DNA of 31,714 nucleotides from Nitrospira sp. UBA2083 (lineage in GTDB: Bacteria; Nitrospirota; Nitrospiria; Nitrospirales; Nitrospiraceae): contig DCZN01000075.1 of assembly GCA_002331625.1 (NCBI GenBank), forward strand, positions 31,184 through 62,897, given 5' to 3'. Positions 1 through 9,335 of this stretch are shown here, in pieces. Position 1 is the stretch's first letter. Each line of letters starts with the position of its first letter. The notes under the pieces are model-generated. The model saw only the letters and a program-made list of their open reading frames with translations. It searched no databases and was not told where the DNA came from. Made by a program: the position numbers and the translations under genes.

Positions 1-14
1 TTGAGGTAAGAGGA

Positions 15-1424
15 ATGGTAGGGGTAGACACTCAACAGCTGGACGGAGCACGAGTCACGGTCGTCGGACTGGCACGGAGCGGCGTCGCCGCTGCTCGGTT
101 GCTGCAAGAGGCCGGAGCGGTGGTAACGGTAGCCGATCGGAAGGATCGATCGGAGCTGCCTACCGTTCTTAAATCTCTCGATGAGTCGGCCATCCATGCG
201 GCGCTCGGTAGTGACTATGAATCGGCTCTCAACACGGCTGAGCTGGTCGTCATTAGTCCAGGCGTCCCCTATCGGCTGGAAGCTCTTGAGCGTGTTCGTC
301 GCCGAGGTGTGAAAGTCGTCAGCGAACTCGATCTGGCGTCGAGATTTTTTTCTGTACCGATTCTGGCGTTAACGGGCACCAACGGCAAGAGCACGACTGT
401 GACGTTGATTGGGAAAATGTTGCAGCAGTCAGGAAAACGAGTCTTTGTTGGGGGAAATCTGGGAACAGCGCTGAGCGAGGCCGCCGTCGAATCCTTACAA
501 GCCATGAAGCGAGGAGGGGCCTGTCCGTATGAGGCTCTCGTGGTCGAGGTTTCCAGTTTTCAACTGGAAACGATAGAACGGTTTCATCCCTGGATTGCCG
601 CGATCCTCAATGTGACCGTGGATCATCAGGATCGCTACGAGTCAATCGAAGAATATGTTGCCACCAAAGCGAGGATTCTTGAAAATCAGACCCCTTCCGA
701 CTATGCCCTCTTCAATTTAGATGATGCAAGGGTGGCTTCTCTGCGGGGGAGTGCACGGGCTCGTGTGCTGGGCTTCACACGGACGCAGACACTATCCGAT
801 GACCTAACCGGAGGAACCTATCTCGAGCGCGATCGCATCATGACGACCGTTGGCGGACAGACGCAGGAAATCTGTGCACGGAGCGAGATTACCATCATGG
901 GGAATCACAATCTCGAGAATGCCATGGTGGCCTCTACCTATGCCCTACTGAGCGGTTGTTCGCTTGACGTTGTGCGCCGCGTGTTGCGGGAATTCCCAGG
1001 GCTGGAACATGCCTTGGAAATTGTTCGTGACCGCCGGGGTGTACGGTTTATCAACGACTCCAAAGGAACCAACGTTGATGCGACGCTCAAAGCGCTGGAA
1101 AGTATCGATCAGCCCATTTGGCTCATTGCCGGTGGCCGGGATAAGGGCGGGGATTTCTCGCGGTTGGCCCCTGCGATTCGTCGGCGGGTGAAACGGCTGA
1201 TCTTGATCGGGGAAGCAGCCCCATTGATTGCGCATGCGACGGGAGGATTTCAAGCTATCGACCGGTGTGGGTCCCTACGTGAGGCAGTGGATTTGGCAGC
1301 ATCAGGCGCGAGCGCCGGTGACGTGGTGCTGATGTCACCCGCCTGTGCAAGTTTTGACATGTTCGTCGATTATCAGGATCGAGGGCGACAGTTTAAAGCG
1401 CTTGTGCAGTCGTTGCCGGCCTGA
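15..1424 (+). CDS. murD: UDP-N-acetylmuramoyl-L-alanine--D-glutamate ligase
   Basis: Cytoplasmic Mur ligase that adds D-glutamate to UDP-MurNAc-L-Ala using ATP, the second amino-acid step of peptidoglycan precursor synthesis. The 469-residue product has the N-terminal UDP-binding Rossmann segment ([17 protein letters not shown], about residues 14-30), the ATP-binding loop GTNGKST at 121-127, the central HxxRH-like region ([16 protein letters not shown]) and the C-terminal ligase domain with a [11 protein letters not shown] motif. Length is normal for MurD. The ATG at 15 follows AAGAGGA, a usable ribosome binding site. The first nine bases of the window read TTG AGG TAA, which could be the last codons (Leu-Arg-stop) of an upstream gene, possibly mraY, but that is only a guess from cluster order. 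ftsW follows after 35 bp. Confidence 0.97.
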   Translation: MVGVDTQQLDGARVTVVGLARSGVAAARLLQEAGAVVTVADRKDRSELPTVLKSLDESAIHAALGSDYESALNTAELVVISPGVPYRLEALERVRRRGVKVVSELDLASRFFSVPILALTGTNGKSTTVTLIGKMLQQSGKRVFVGGNLGTALSEAAVESLQAMKRGGACPYEALVVEVSSFQLETIERFHPWIAAILNVTVDHQDRYESIEEYVATKARILENQTPSDYALFNLDDARVASLRGSARARVLGFTRTQTLSDDLTGGTYLERDRIMTTVGGQTQEICARSEITIMGNHNLENAMVASTYALLSGCSLDVVRRVLREFPGLEHALEIVRDRRGVRFINDSKGTNVDATLKALESIDQPIWLIAGGRDKGGDFSRLAPAIRRRVKRLILIGEAAPLIAHATGGFQAIDRCGSLREAVDLAASGASAGDVVLMSPACASFDMFVDYQDRGRQFKALVQSLPA

Positions 1425-1459
1425 TCCTGGACAACGCAGAGGAGCATTGACGCTGAACG

Positions 1460-2665
1460 ATGCCACGGAAATCGGTGAGGACCTTGGCCTTACCTTGGTC
1501 CACCATCAGCCCGCGGATTCCGCAGCGGGTCGGGATGGATCAGTTCTTGTTGTGGGTCACGATTACACTGACACTTGTCGGTTTAGTGATGGTCTTCAGC
1601 GCAAGTGCGGTGCTGGCAGGGAATCGCTTCCACGATTCCTGGTATTACCTCAAACGACAATGTATTTGGCTAATGTTTGGGATGTCGATTCTTCATCTGT
1701 TGTCGCGGATCGACTATGTGTGGTGGAAGCGCGTCTCGTTCTACCTCCTTGGTCTCATGGCGACACTTCTCATCATCGTCTTGATCCCGTCTTTGGGCGT
1801 CGCGGTCAATGGAGCCAGGCGATGGCTCTGGTTCGGGCCGATTTCTATTCAGCCGGCCGAGATGGTGAAGCTCATTTCGGTCATTTATCTCGCAGCCTAC
1901 CTGGCAAGGAAAGAGGGTCGGATCCAAAGCTTTTCCGTCGGTCTTCTCCCGGCGCTCCTTATGGTTGGAATTCTCAGCGGCTTGGTTCTCATGGAGCCCG
2001 ATTTAGGAACGGTCGTCGTCATGGGCCTGGTGACTGGAGGCCTTCTGTTCGTCGGTGGGGCGCGCCTATCCCACCTCTCAGCGTTGGCCTTATGCGCAGT
2101 ACCGATCGGACTTGCACTGGTGCTGACCTCCAGCTACCGGCGGCAACGGCTGATGGCGTTCTTGGAACCGTGGAGCGATGCCTCCGATACAGGATTTCAA
2201 ATCACGCAGTCTTTTTTGGCGTTCGGCAGTGGAGGGCTCTCGGGAGTCGGGCTGGGAGAAGGAAAACAGAAACTATTTTTTTTGCCGGAAGCCCATACCG
2301 ATTTTGTCTTGGCACTCGTCGGCGAAGAGATGGGTTTTGTCGGGGCTGGAGTCATTATTCTTCTGTTTGCCCTATTTGTGATCCGAGGATTCCAAATTTC
2401 GACTCGAGCGCGGGATCCGTTTGGGTGTTACCTGGGAATCGGCATCACGATGCTCATCGGCATTCAAGCCTTAGTCAATGCGTGCGTCGTGACGGGTCTG
2501 TTGCCGACCAAAGGCCTCACGTTACCGTTCGTCAGTTACGGCGGTTCTTCCCTCGTCACCAGCCTGGCTGGAGTGGGAATGTTGCTGAGTATCTCACGGG
2601 ATCGTCAGGCTGGTCGGGAGGAGATCGGGCATCAGGGTTGGCCTGGTTGGCCGAATCGGCGATGA
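1460..2665 (+). CDS. ftsW: Lipid II polymerase / cell division protein FtsW (SEDS family)
   Basis: Polytopic inner-membrane SEDS glycosyltransferase that polymerises lipid II at the septum with its partner class B PBP. The 401-residue protein has a basic N-terminal tail of about 25 residues and then repeated hydrophobic segments (starting FLLWVTITLTLVGLVMVFSAS). The family signature sits near the C-terminus: GLLPTKGLTLPFVSYGGSS. FtsW rather than RodA is favoured by the position between murD and murG. An internal ATG at 1535 (MDQFLLW) is an alternative start that would remove the basic tail. The stop TGA at 2663-2665 overlaps the murG start codon (ATGA), indicating translational coupling. Confidence 0.95.
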   Translation: MPRKSVRTLALPWSTISPRIPQRVGMDQFLLWVTITLTLVGLVMVFSASAVLAGNRFHDSWYYLKRQCIWLMFGMSILHLLSRIDYVWWKRVSFYLLGLMATLLIIVLIPSLGVAVNGARRWLWFGPISIQPAEMVKLISVIYLAAYLARKEGRIQSFSVGLLPALLMVGILSGLVLMEPDLGTVVVMGLVTGGLLFVGGARLSHLSALALCAVPIGLALVLTSSYRRQRLMAFLEPWSDASDTGFQITQSFLAFGSGGLSGVGLGEGKQKLFFLPEAHTDFVLALVGEEMGFVGAGVIILLFALFVIRGFQISTRARDPFGCYLGIGITMLIGIQALVNACVVTGLLPTKGLTLPFVSYGGSSLVTSLAGVGMLLSISRDRQAGREEIGHQGWPGWPNRR

Positions 2666-3786
2666 CGATTGTAATTGCTGCAGGAGGCACTGGTGGGCAT
2701 CTGTATCCGGCCATTGCGCTGGCGCGAGAGTTTTTGCGGCGGGATCCTTCCACGAATATTCTTTTCGTCGGCACGACGCGAGGGATCGAGTCTCGAGTGC
2801 TTGCCCATGAAGGATTTGAGTTGGCCTTGATCACTGCACACCCTGTGATGGGGAAGGGAGTGCTCGAGATGCTCCGAGGGGTGTGTGCTGTCCCGGCTGG
2901 GATGTGGCAGTCATTTCACATTCTGAAACGGCGGCAGGTCAATCTTGTCATCGGGGTTGGGGGCTACACGAGTCCCACTATGTTGGCGGCCGCTGCACTG
3001 AAGCGGATTCCACGAGTGATTCTGGAGCCAAATGCATACCCCGGTTTAGCCAATCAAGTTGTGGGACCACTGGCCCATCGCGTCTTTGTGGCCTTTGACT
3101 CGGCTGCAACGTTGTTTGATCGGCAGAAAGTGCGAGTCGTTGGGACGCCGATCCGGCACGAGTTCCTTGCGCAGGCAGGTACGCGTAGCGAGATGATCAC
3201 GCAGAAGAAACAGCATGTGCTAATTTTCGGCGGTAGTCAGGGTGCCAAAGCGATCAATAGCGCGGTGTTAGAAGGGTTGCCCGTACTCAGAGAGCGCCTG
3301 CCAAGCCTGACCATCACGCATCAAACAGGCGAAGGCGATTTTGAGCGTGTCAGGGAGGGGTATCACACGCTTGGAATATCAGCGACGATCGTCCCTTTTC
3401 TGTATGACATGCCGGCGGTGTTGAGAACTGCGGATCTGGTGGTGGCTCGTGCCGGCGCCATGACGATCGCTGAGCTCACCGCGTGTGGGAAACCGGCCAT
3501 CCTGATCCCCTTACCTACGGCCATTTATGATCACCAGATGAAGAATGCCCGGGCAATGGAGGCAGCCGGTGGAGCCGTCGTTCTCTCACAGGGGGACATG
3601 ACCGGGGTGAAACTAAGTGAGACGGTGGAATCCATCTTGTTGAACCCAGAACGCTTGGAGGCGATGCAACGGAGCAGTCTGGCCATGCGACGAATCGATG
3701 CCGGCGAAGTCATCGTCGGAGAATGCTATGCGATCATGGGAGTAAAATATGACAACAACAAATCTGCTGGAAAGACCGGAGAGTAG
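2662..3786 (+). CDS. murG: UDP-GlcNAc:lipid I N-acetylglucosaminyltransferase
   Basis: Peripheral membrane GT28 glycosyltransferase that converts lipid I to lipid II. The start is set at the ATG overlapping the ftsW stop, giving 374 residues, the usual MurG size. The open frame extends far upstream through ftsW, but that part is a shadow. The diagnostic glycine-rich loop is at residues 8-13 (GGTGGH), followed by [11 protein letters not shown] second loop [10 protein letters not shown] and the acceptor/donor-site segment [23 protein letters not shown] are both present. The last roughly 20 residues form a polar tail not typical of the family core. The 3' end abuts or overlaps murC, depending on which murC start is used. 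Confidence 0.96.
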   Translation: MTIVIAAGGTGGHLYPAIALAREFLRRDPSTNILFVGTTRGIESRVLAHEGFELALITAHPVMGKGVLEMLRGVCAVPAGMWQSFHILKRRQVNLVIGVGGYTSPTMLAAAALKRIPRVILEPNAYPGLANQVVGPLAHRVFVAFDSAATLFDRQKVRVVGTPIRHEFLAQAGTRSEMITQKKQHVLIFGGSQGAKAINSAVLEGLPVLRERLPSLTITHQTGEGDFERVREGYHTLGISATIVPFLYDMPAVLRTADLVVARAGAMTIAELTACGKPAILIPLPTAIYDHQMKNARAMEAAGGAVVLSQGDMTGVKLSETVESILLNPERLEAMQRSSLAMRRIDAGEVIVGECYAIMGVKYDNNKSAGKTGE

Positions 3787-3847
3787 GACACATGGAGGAC
3801 ACACAAGTGAAGCACAAACCTCAACAAGACGGCAACGAGTAAGTCGT

Positions 3848-5239
3848 ATGGGACTCTTTCGTAAGATTCAACAGATTCACCTCGTCGGGATCGGCGGATC
3901 CGGTATGAGCGGTATTGCGGAGGTCCTGCTCACAATGGGGTACAAAGTGACCGGGTCTGATCTGCATGCTTCAGAGACGACGAGACGTCTGGAAGAGCTC
4001 GGCGGCAGAATCTTTATCGGTCATCAGGAGTCGAATGTCGGTGAGGCGCAAGTCGTGGTCATTTCTTCGGCCGTAGCAGCGAGCAATCCTGAGGTTGTGA
4101 AAGCGAAGGTTATGCAGATTCCCGTGATACCACGGGCAGAAATGCTGGCGGAGCTGATGCGGTTGAAGTTTGGGGTGGCCATCGCCGGTGCCCACGGCAA
4201 GACCACGACGACCTCCATGGTCGCAAATGTGCTCGCACAGGGCGGCCTCGATCCCACCATGGTGATCGGTGGAAAAGTGAATGCCTTGGGGAGCCACGCT
4301 CGGCTTGGTCGAGGTGATCTTCTTGTAGCAGAGGCAGATGAAAGTGATGGATCCTTTCTTCGTCTTTCACCGACCATCGTGGCGGTCACGAATCTGGACC
4401 GCGAGCATTTGGATCACTATGGGTCAATCGAACGAATCGATGAAAGCTTTTTGGAGTTCATCAATAAAATTCCGTTCTATGGATTGGCAGTGTTATGCGC
4501 GGATGATGCCCGTCTCACGGCGCTCTTTCCACGCGTAGTCAAGCGGTATCATACCTACGGACTTCGTGATCACGACGGGACGGCTCCGGACTTTACTGCG
4601 ACAGACGTTCAGCTCAAACAATGGAGCGCCGAGTTTCGTGCGCATTTCCGAGGGAAGAACCTGGGACCCTTCCGACTGGCCGTACCAGGGATTCACAACG
4701 TCTCGAACGCGCTCATTGCGATCGCTATCGGCATGGAACTTGAGATTCCGGTGGACCTCATTCGTAAAGGGTTGGCAGCCTTCACGGGTGTTGAGCGACG
4801 CTTCCATCTACGCGGAGAGGCTCGCGGAATTATGGTGGTGGATGATTATGGTCATCATCCCACGGAAGTCAAAGCCACCCTTGCCGCGGCGAGACAGGGG
4901 TGGGAGCGTCGATTGGTTGTTCTCTTTCAGCCCCATCGATACAGCCGTACACGGGATTGCCTCGAAGATTTTGCGCATGCCTTTGATAGTGCGGACGTGC
5001 TGTTCATGACCGATATTTATCCGGCAGGTGAGCAGCCGATACCAGGGGTCACTGGAGCTGCGCTTGCTGAAACGGTCAAAGCCGCAGGCCATCCGTCTGT
5101 GACATTTATTGAGCGCAAGGAAACGCTTCCGGATCAGGTACTCCCGCATCTCCATCCCGGGGACCTTGTTCTCACGCTGGGTGCTGGTGATATTTGGAAG
5201 GCGGGCACCGGAATTCTTGCACGGCTCGAGCCTGAGTGA
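3848..5239 (+). CDS. murC: UDP-N-acetylmuramate--L-alanine ligase
   Basis: Cytoplasmic Mur ligase adding the first amino acid, L-Ala, to UDP-MurNAc. From the ATG at 3848 the product is 463 residues, matching the family. It opens with [24 protein letters not shown], has the ATP loop GAHGKTTTT at about 114-122 and the MurC signature [10 protein letters not shown]. An upstream in-frame ATG at 3749 has a better ribosome binding site (GGGAG, 6-nt spacing). It would add 33 polar residues and overlap murG by 38 bp. I prefer 3848 because the extra residues look unrelated to any Mur domain, but the start is uncertain. The stop TGA overlaps the murB ATG as TGATG. Confidence 0.95.
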   Translation: MGLFRKIQQIHLVGIGGSGMSGIAEVLLTMGYKVTGSDLHASETTRRLEELGGRIFIGHQESNVGEAQVVVISSAVAASNPEVVKAKVMQIPVIPRAEMLAELMRLKFGVAIAGAHGKTTTTSMVANVLAQGGLDPTMVIGGKVNALGSHARLGRGDLLVAEADESDGSFLRLSPTIVAVTNLDREHLDHYGSIERIDESFLEFINKIPFYGLAVLCADDARLTALFPRVVKRYHTYGLRDHDGTAPDFTATDVQLKQWSAEFRAHFRGKNLGPFRLAVPGIHNVSNALIAIAIGMELEIPVDLIRKGLAAFTGVERRFHLRGEARGIMVVDDYGHHPTEVKATLAAARQGWERRLVVLFQPHRYSRTRDCLEDFAHAFDSADVLFMTDIYPAGEQPIPGVTGAALAETVKAAGHPSVTFIERKETLPDQVLPHLHPGDLVLTLGAGDIWKAGTGILARLEPE

Positions 5240-6168
5240 TGATTCACGAAACGAAGACACAACAAGCAGCGGTGCAGCGCCGATTGCGATCTGCCTTGGC
5301 CGGTGTTCGCGGGGCGATTCGCCTTCAGGCGCCGCTCAAAGAGTATACATCCTTTCGGATCGGTGGCCCGGCCGATGTCGTGGTGGAACCGGCTGATGTG
5401 GACGATGTCGCTCATCTTATCCGGCAAACAGTCAGACACAAGCTTCCGCTCTTTGTGTTGGGTGGGACCAACCTGCTGGTTCGCGACAAGGGCATTCGAG
5501 GGGTGGTGGTCAGTTTGGCCAATCTACGCGCGATCAAAGAAGAGCCAGGGGCAGTCCTGTATGCCGAGGGAGGTGTCGGCATGCCGACTCTTATCGGGCA
5601 TGCCATCCGTCGGTCTTTGGCAGGGTTGGAGTGGGCCGCCGGAATTCCTGGAACCGTGGCTGGTTGTGTGGTCATGAATGCTGGGACGAGGCTTGGTGAG
5701 ATGAAGGATTCCGTCAAAGCGATTCGGATGGCATTGCCGAACGGTACCGTGATGGATTACCCAGCCGAATCGATTGAATTTGGGTATCGGCGGGCATCAT
5801 TGCCGCGAGGCATCGTCGTTGGGGTATGGCTACAATTGAAGTCGGGACTGCGGGCCGACATCGAGAAAACCGTGAAGGATTATTTGCGGTATCGACGGGA
5901 CACGCAGCCTCTCAGCTTACCGAGTGCCGGTTGCGTGTTCAAAAATCCTCAGAATGATTCAGCCGGACGAGTGGTCGAGGCTGCGGGACTCAAGGGTGTC
6001 TCGGTTGGCGATGCAGTTGTTTCGACCAAACATGCAAACTTTATCGTGAACCAGGGGCAGGCCACTGCCAACGATGTCCTGTCGCTTATTCGGAAGGTAC
6101 GTACCCAGGTTGCACGAAAGACCGGGATCAAATTGGAACTCGAGTTGAAATTGGTGGGCCAAGCGTAG
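5239..6168 (+). CDS. murB: UDP-N-acetylenolpyruvoylglucosamine reductase
   Basis: FAD-dependent cytoplasmic enzyme reducing UDP-GlcNAc-enolpyruvate to UDP-MurNAc with NADPH. The 309-residue product starts at the ATG in the TGATG overlap with murC; a GTG three bases earlier is also possible. The FAD-binding type 4 domain begins near SFRIGGPADVVVEP, the substrate-domain segment EFGYRRASLP is present, and the type II layout is clear. The catalytic proton-donor position carries Cys (SAGCVFKNP, Cys232) where E. coli has Ser229. The FAD diphosphate loop reads LGGTN (from residue 74) where most relatives have six residues, LGxG(S/T)N, so one residue seems to be missing. The remainder looks intact. 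Confidence 0.95.
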   Translation: MIHETKTQQAAVQRRLRSALAGVRGAIRLQAPLKEYTSFRIGGPADVVVEPADVDDVAHLIRQTVRHKLPLFVLGGTNLLVRDKGIRGVVVSLANLRAIKEEPGAVLYAEGGVGMPTLIGHAIRRSLAGLEWAAGIPGTVAGCVVMNAGTRLGEMKDSVKAIRMALPNGTVMDYPAESIEFGYRRASLPRGIVVGVWLQLKSGLRADIEKTVKDYLRYRRDTQPLSLPSAGCVFKNPQNDSAGRVVEAAGLKGVSVGDAVVSTKHANFIVNQGQATANDVLSLIRKVRTQVARKTGIKLELELKLVGQA

Positions 6169-6189
6169 CGAGAGGACTGGCAGAGACCG

Positions 6190-7173
6190 ATGGGTCGATT
6201 AACAGACGTACGAATCGGTGTGCTCATGGGAGGCCGATCATCCGAACGGGAGATCTCTCTGAAGACCGGGCATGCCGTTCATCAGGCGCTGATCCGTCGC
6301 GGCTACGATGCGGTGGCCATCGACGTCAGCGATCGGCTGCATCAAGACTTGAAGGAGCAGGGAGTCGGCCTGGCCTTTCTCTCGCTTCATGGACCAGGAG
6401 GAGAAGACGGGATGGTCCAGGGGTTTCTTGAGACCGTCGGTATTCCCTATACGGGGTCTGGCGTTCGAGCGAGTGCCGTGGGGATGCACAAGGTGGTGAC
6501 AAAGACACTCTTAGCTGCGCATGACATTCCGGTTCCACCGGGAACTGTTGTGCGAGAACGAGACAAGGCCCCGCTGGCCAAGGTTCTGCGAGAGACAAAA
6601 CTCAACTTGCCAATCGTCGTCAAGCCTGTCTCCCAGGGGTCCACGATTGGAGTGACGGTCGTACGTCGTGCTACCCAGTGGAAGGAAGCGCTCGCGCTGG
6701 CACATCAGTATGATGCGGAGGCGATGGTGGAGGGCTATATCCCTGGACATGAAGCCGCTGTTTCCATTTTAGGGACAACCGCCGAAAGCCCTAACGTGCT
6801 CCCGCCGATCGAAATTGTGGCTCCCGAAGGCTTTTATGATTTTGCCGCTAAGTATCAAAAGGGCAAGACACAGTATCTCTGCCCCGCTCCCTTCCCTCTC
6901 AAAGTCCTGAAGCAAATTGGTGAGTTGGCGGGCCGTACCTACGAGGTATTGGGTTGTGAGGGAGCTGCTCGCGTGGATTTTCGAATCACTCCAAGAGGGC
7001 GGCCCTACGTCCTGGAAATCAACACGGTTCCTGGCATGACAGAAACCAGCCTTCTGCCGATGGCGGCCGCGCAGGTCGGTATTGGGTATGACAACTTGGT
7101 CGAGCGAATTTTGCAATCGGCCCTCGACAGAGCCGCGCGCTTCGCACAACGTAACAAATCGGAGTCGGCGTGA
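6190..7173 (+). CDS. ddl: D-alanine--D-alanine ligase
   Basis: ATP-grasp enzyme joining two D-alanines to make the terminal dipeptide of the peptidoglycan stem. The 327-residue product shows GVLMGGRSSEREISLKTG at the N-terminus, the LHGPGGEDG motif, the ATP-grasp lysine segment LPIVVKPVSQGSTIGV and the C-terminal metal-binding motif RPYVLEINTVPGMTETSL. Length is close to DdlB. It sits 21 bp after murB, and its stop TGA overlaps the ftsQ ATG (TGATG), as expected for a coupled dcw transcript. Confidence 0.96.
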   Translation: MGRLTDVRIGVLMGGRSSEREISLKTGHAVHQALIRRGYDAVAIDVSDRLHQDLKEQGVGLAFLSLHGPGGEDGMVQGFLETVGIPYTGSGVRASAVGMHKVVTKTLLAAHDIPVPPGTVVRERDKAPLAKVLRETKLNLPIVVKPVSQGSTIGVTVVRRATQWKEALALAHQYDAEAMVEGYIPGHEAAVSILGTTAESPNVLPPIEIVAPEGFYDFAAKYQKGKTQYLCPAPFPLKVLKQIGELAGRTYEVLGCEGAARVDFRITPRGRPYVLEINTVPGMTETSLLPMAAAQVGIGYDNLVERILQSALDRAARFAQRNKSESA

Positions 7174-8033
7174 TGCGGTTTTCTTTGAAGAAACGCCCGG
7201 TAGAACCGCCTGGCCCGCGCAGGAACCAGTGGAAAGACCTGCACGGAGAGAGCGCAATACAGAAAGTCAGTCGCGCAAAACGAGTCAGACGCCTGATGTT
7301 CGCTCGACGAGTTGCTTGGTTGGCCGGCGCGACACTTTTTATATGTTTCATCATGGGGGCCGTCGAATATTCAGGCCCGATATTCCAGCACGCACTCGAG
7401 ATCCAAACGATCACCGTCGAGGGCGTACACCACATCGACAAACATAAGGTGATCGAGCTTGCACAGATCAAACCGGGAATGCCGCTCCATCACGTTATCA
7501 CAACGACGCTCGAAGAGCGGATCGCATCTCATCCCTGGATCAAGCAGGCCGAAGTATCCCGTGTCCCATTGCATGAGTTGCGGATCTCAGTCATCGAGCG
7601 AAAGCCCGCAGTCATTGTCCGGGCAGAATCTCAGAACTTTCTGAGCGATGATGAAGGACATCTGCTCACCAGATTGGGGCAGGCGGACGACGATGCATTC
7701 CCGCTCGTGACGGGAATCGATCTGCAAGGGTTTCTGCAAGGTGCTGACCCGGTGCGCCGCTCGATCATATCCGGCATCGAACTCGCCAGAGTGATTGGAC
7801 AGACCATCGAAGGCCGATTACAGGTGCACGCGGAAAACCCTGCAAACCTCGTGGCGTTTATTCAGGGAATCCGATTCCAGTTCGGGGAGGAGGCGCTTGG
7901 CGAGCAGTGGAAGCGCTTTCAACGCGTCAAACCAACATTAAGGCCGCTAAATTTTGATGGGGAGAGACGCGGCGTCAGCGAAGTGGATCTCCGGTACGAC
8001 AATCGAATTATCGTACGGGAAGGGGGGGGGTGA
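7173..8033 (+). CDS. ftsQ: Cell division protein FtsQ (POTRA domain)
   Basis: Bitopic inner-membrane divisome protein; in the family it recruits FtsB/FtsL and helps control septal synthesis. The 286-residue product has a basic cytoplasmic N-terminus (about 1-45), one membrane segment (about 46-66, VAWLAGATLFICFIMG) and a periplasmic POTRA domain (about 76-145, beginning IQTITVEGVHHIDKHKV), then the beta domain. I start at the ATG in the TGATG overlap with ddl; a GTG three bases upstream is the alternative. The gene ends in a run of nine G (8022-8030), giving a Gly-Gly-Gly C-terminus directly before TGA. That run also lies just upstream of the ftsA start. Confidence 0.93.
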   Translation: MRFSLKKRPVEPPGPRRNQWKDLHGESAIQKVSRAKRVRRLMFARRVAWLAGATLFICFIMGAVEYSGPIFQHALEIQTITVEGVHHIDKHKVIELAQIKPGMPLHHVITTTLEERIASHPWIKQAEVSRVPLHELRISVIERKPAVIVRAESQNFLSDDEGHLLTRLGQADDDAFPLVTGIDLQGFLQGADPVRRSIISGIELARVIGQTIEGRLQVHAENPANLVAFIQGIRFQFGEEALGEQWKRFQRVKPTLRPLNFDGERRGVSEVDLRYDNRIIVREGGG

Positions 8034-8038
8034 TTGCG

Positions 8039-9271
8039 GTGCCAAAACGAGATCAAATCCTAGTTGGGCTCGACATCGGAACCACGAAGATTTGCGCAAT
8101 CGTGGCGGAAATGACCGATGCCGGCGGTCTCAGCATTATTGGCGTCGGCATGTGCCCTTCACGTGGGTTACGCAAGGGAGTCGTCGTTGATATCGAGAGC
8201 ACGGTTGAGTCCATCAAGAAAGCGGTCGAGGAAGCGGAGCTTATGGCGGCGGTCCAGATCAATTCGGTCTACACGGGGATCGCGGGCAGTCATATATCGG
8301 CCGAAAATTGCAAAGGTGTCGTCGCGCTTAAACGGGCTGAGGTGACTCGAGAAGATATTCATCGTGCGATTGAAAGCGCGCGTACCCTGGCCGTCATCCC
8401 ACATGAGCGACGGATCCTTCATGTCTTACCGAGAGAGTTTATGGTGGATGGACAAGAGGGTGTACGGGAACCGCTGGGTCTGTCAGGCAATCGTCTGGAA
8501 GTCAACGTACACGTTATCACTGGGGCCGTCACCTCCGCTCAGAACATCGTGAAGAGTGTGAATCGGGCCGGGCTGGATGTGGTCGACATCATTTTGCAAC
8601 CGCTTGCCTCCAGTGAGGCGGTGCTGAGCCAGGAAGAGCGTGAATTGGGTGTGGCCATGGTGGACTTAGGTGGAGGGACCACGGATCTTGCTATTTTCTT
8701 AGACGGAAGTATCCGACACTCAGCGGTGCTTCCCATCGGGGGGCAGAATTTGACGAAGGATTTGGCGATTGGTTTGTTAACATCGCAAACTGAGGCCGAG
8801 AGAATCAAAACGCAACATGGCATCGCACGAACCGAGTTGGTGACCGGCCATCAGGTTGTTGGTGTGTCGTCCGTTGGAGATCGGCCACCTCGAACATTTT
8901 CTCGGCGGGATATTGCAGAAATCTTGGAGCCGCGAGTTGACGAGATGTTTGAGCTCGTGCGGCGGGAAATCACACGTGCCGGCTACGAAGGTATGTTGGG
9001 TGCCGGCGTCGTCATTACAGGCGGAACATCATTGTTGGAAGGTATGCCTGATGCCGCTGAAAAGGTGCTGAACCTTCCGGCGCGCCGGGGAGTCCCATCC
9101 GGAGTGGGCGGTCTACGGGATATCGTCGGTCATCCCAGTCATTCGACCGGGGTTGGCCTCCTGCTCCATGCGCGGCGTCATGTTGATGAGTTGGAAACGG
9201 CCGGGCTTCGAAACGGAGGAACGTGGGCCAAAATGTTCAGTTGGACGAAACGAGTCTTGGAGGTCTTTTAA
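8039..9271 (+). CDS. ftsA: Cell division protein FtsA
   Basis: Actin-like ATPase that tethers FtsZ to the membrane. Visible motifs are the phosphate-1 segment [16 protein letters not shown] near the N-terminus, the 1C domain region, [13 protein letters not shown] (phosphate 2) and [12 protein letters not shown] (adenosine). The C-terminus, [15 protein letters not shown], is an amphipathic helix of the kind that targets FtsA to the membrane. The start is placed at GTG 8039 ([10 protein letters not shown], 410 residues) because this N-terminus matches the family. The G-run at 8022-8030 lies at ribosome-binding-site distance. An in-frame GTG at 8030, overlapping the ftsQ stop as GTGA, would add three residues. 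ftsZ follows after 64 bp. Confidence 0.95.
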   Translation: MPKRDQILVGLDIGTTKICAIVAEMTDAGGLSIIGVGMCPSRGLRKGVVVDIESTVESIKKAVEEAELMAAVQINSVYTGIAGSHISAENCKGVVALKRAEVTREDIHRAIESARTLAVIPHERRILHVLPREFMVDGQEGVREPLGLSGNRLEVNVHVITGAVTSAQNIVKSVNRAGLDVVDIILQPLASSEAVLSQEERELGVAMVDLGGGTTDLAIFLDGSIRHSAVLPIGGQNLTKDLAIGLLTSQTEAERIKTQHGIARTELVTGHQVVGVSSVGDRPPRTFSRRDIAEILEPRVDEMFELVRREITRAGYEGMLGAGVVITGGTSLLEGMPDAAEKVLNLPARRGVPSGVGGLRDIVGHPSHSTGVGLLLHARRHVDELETAGLRNGGTWAKMFSWTKRVLEVF

Positions 9272-9335
9272 CCACATATCAACCCTTACGAGCGGCAAGC
9301 GCTCGGTGCGCGGGGTGATGCGAGGAGGTGCCTCA

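Noticed and set aside
1345..2661. Long open frame upstream of and in frame with murG, spanning ftsW
   Set aside because: Its translation has no family features, and it overlaps the clearly real ftsW in another frame. murG motifs begin only after the ATG at 2662.
9153..9335. In-frame extension upstream of ftsZ
   Set aside because: It lies within the ftsA 3' end and gap. FtsZ homology and a GGAGG site both fix the ATG at 9336.
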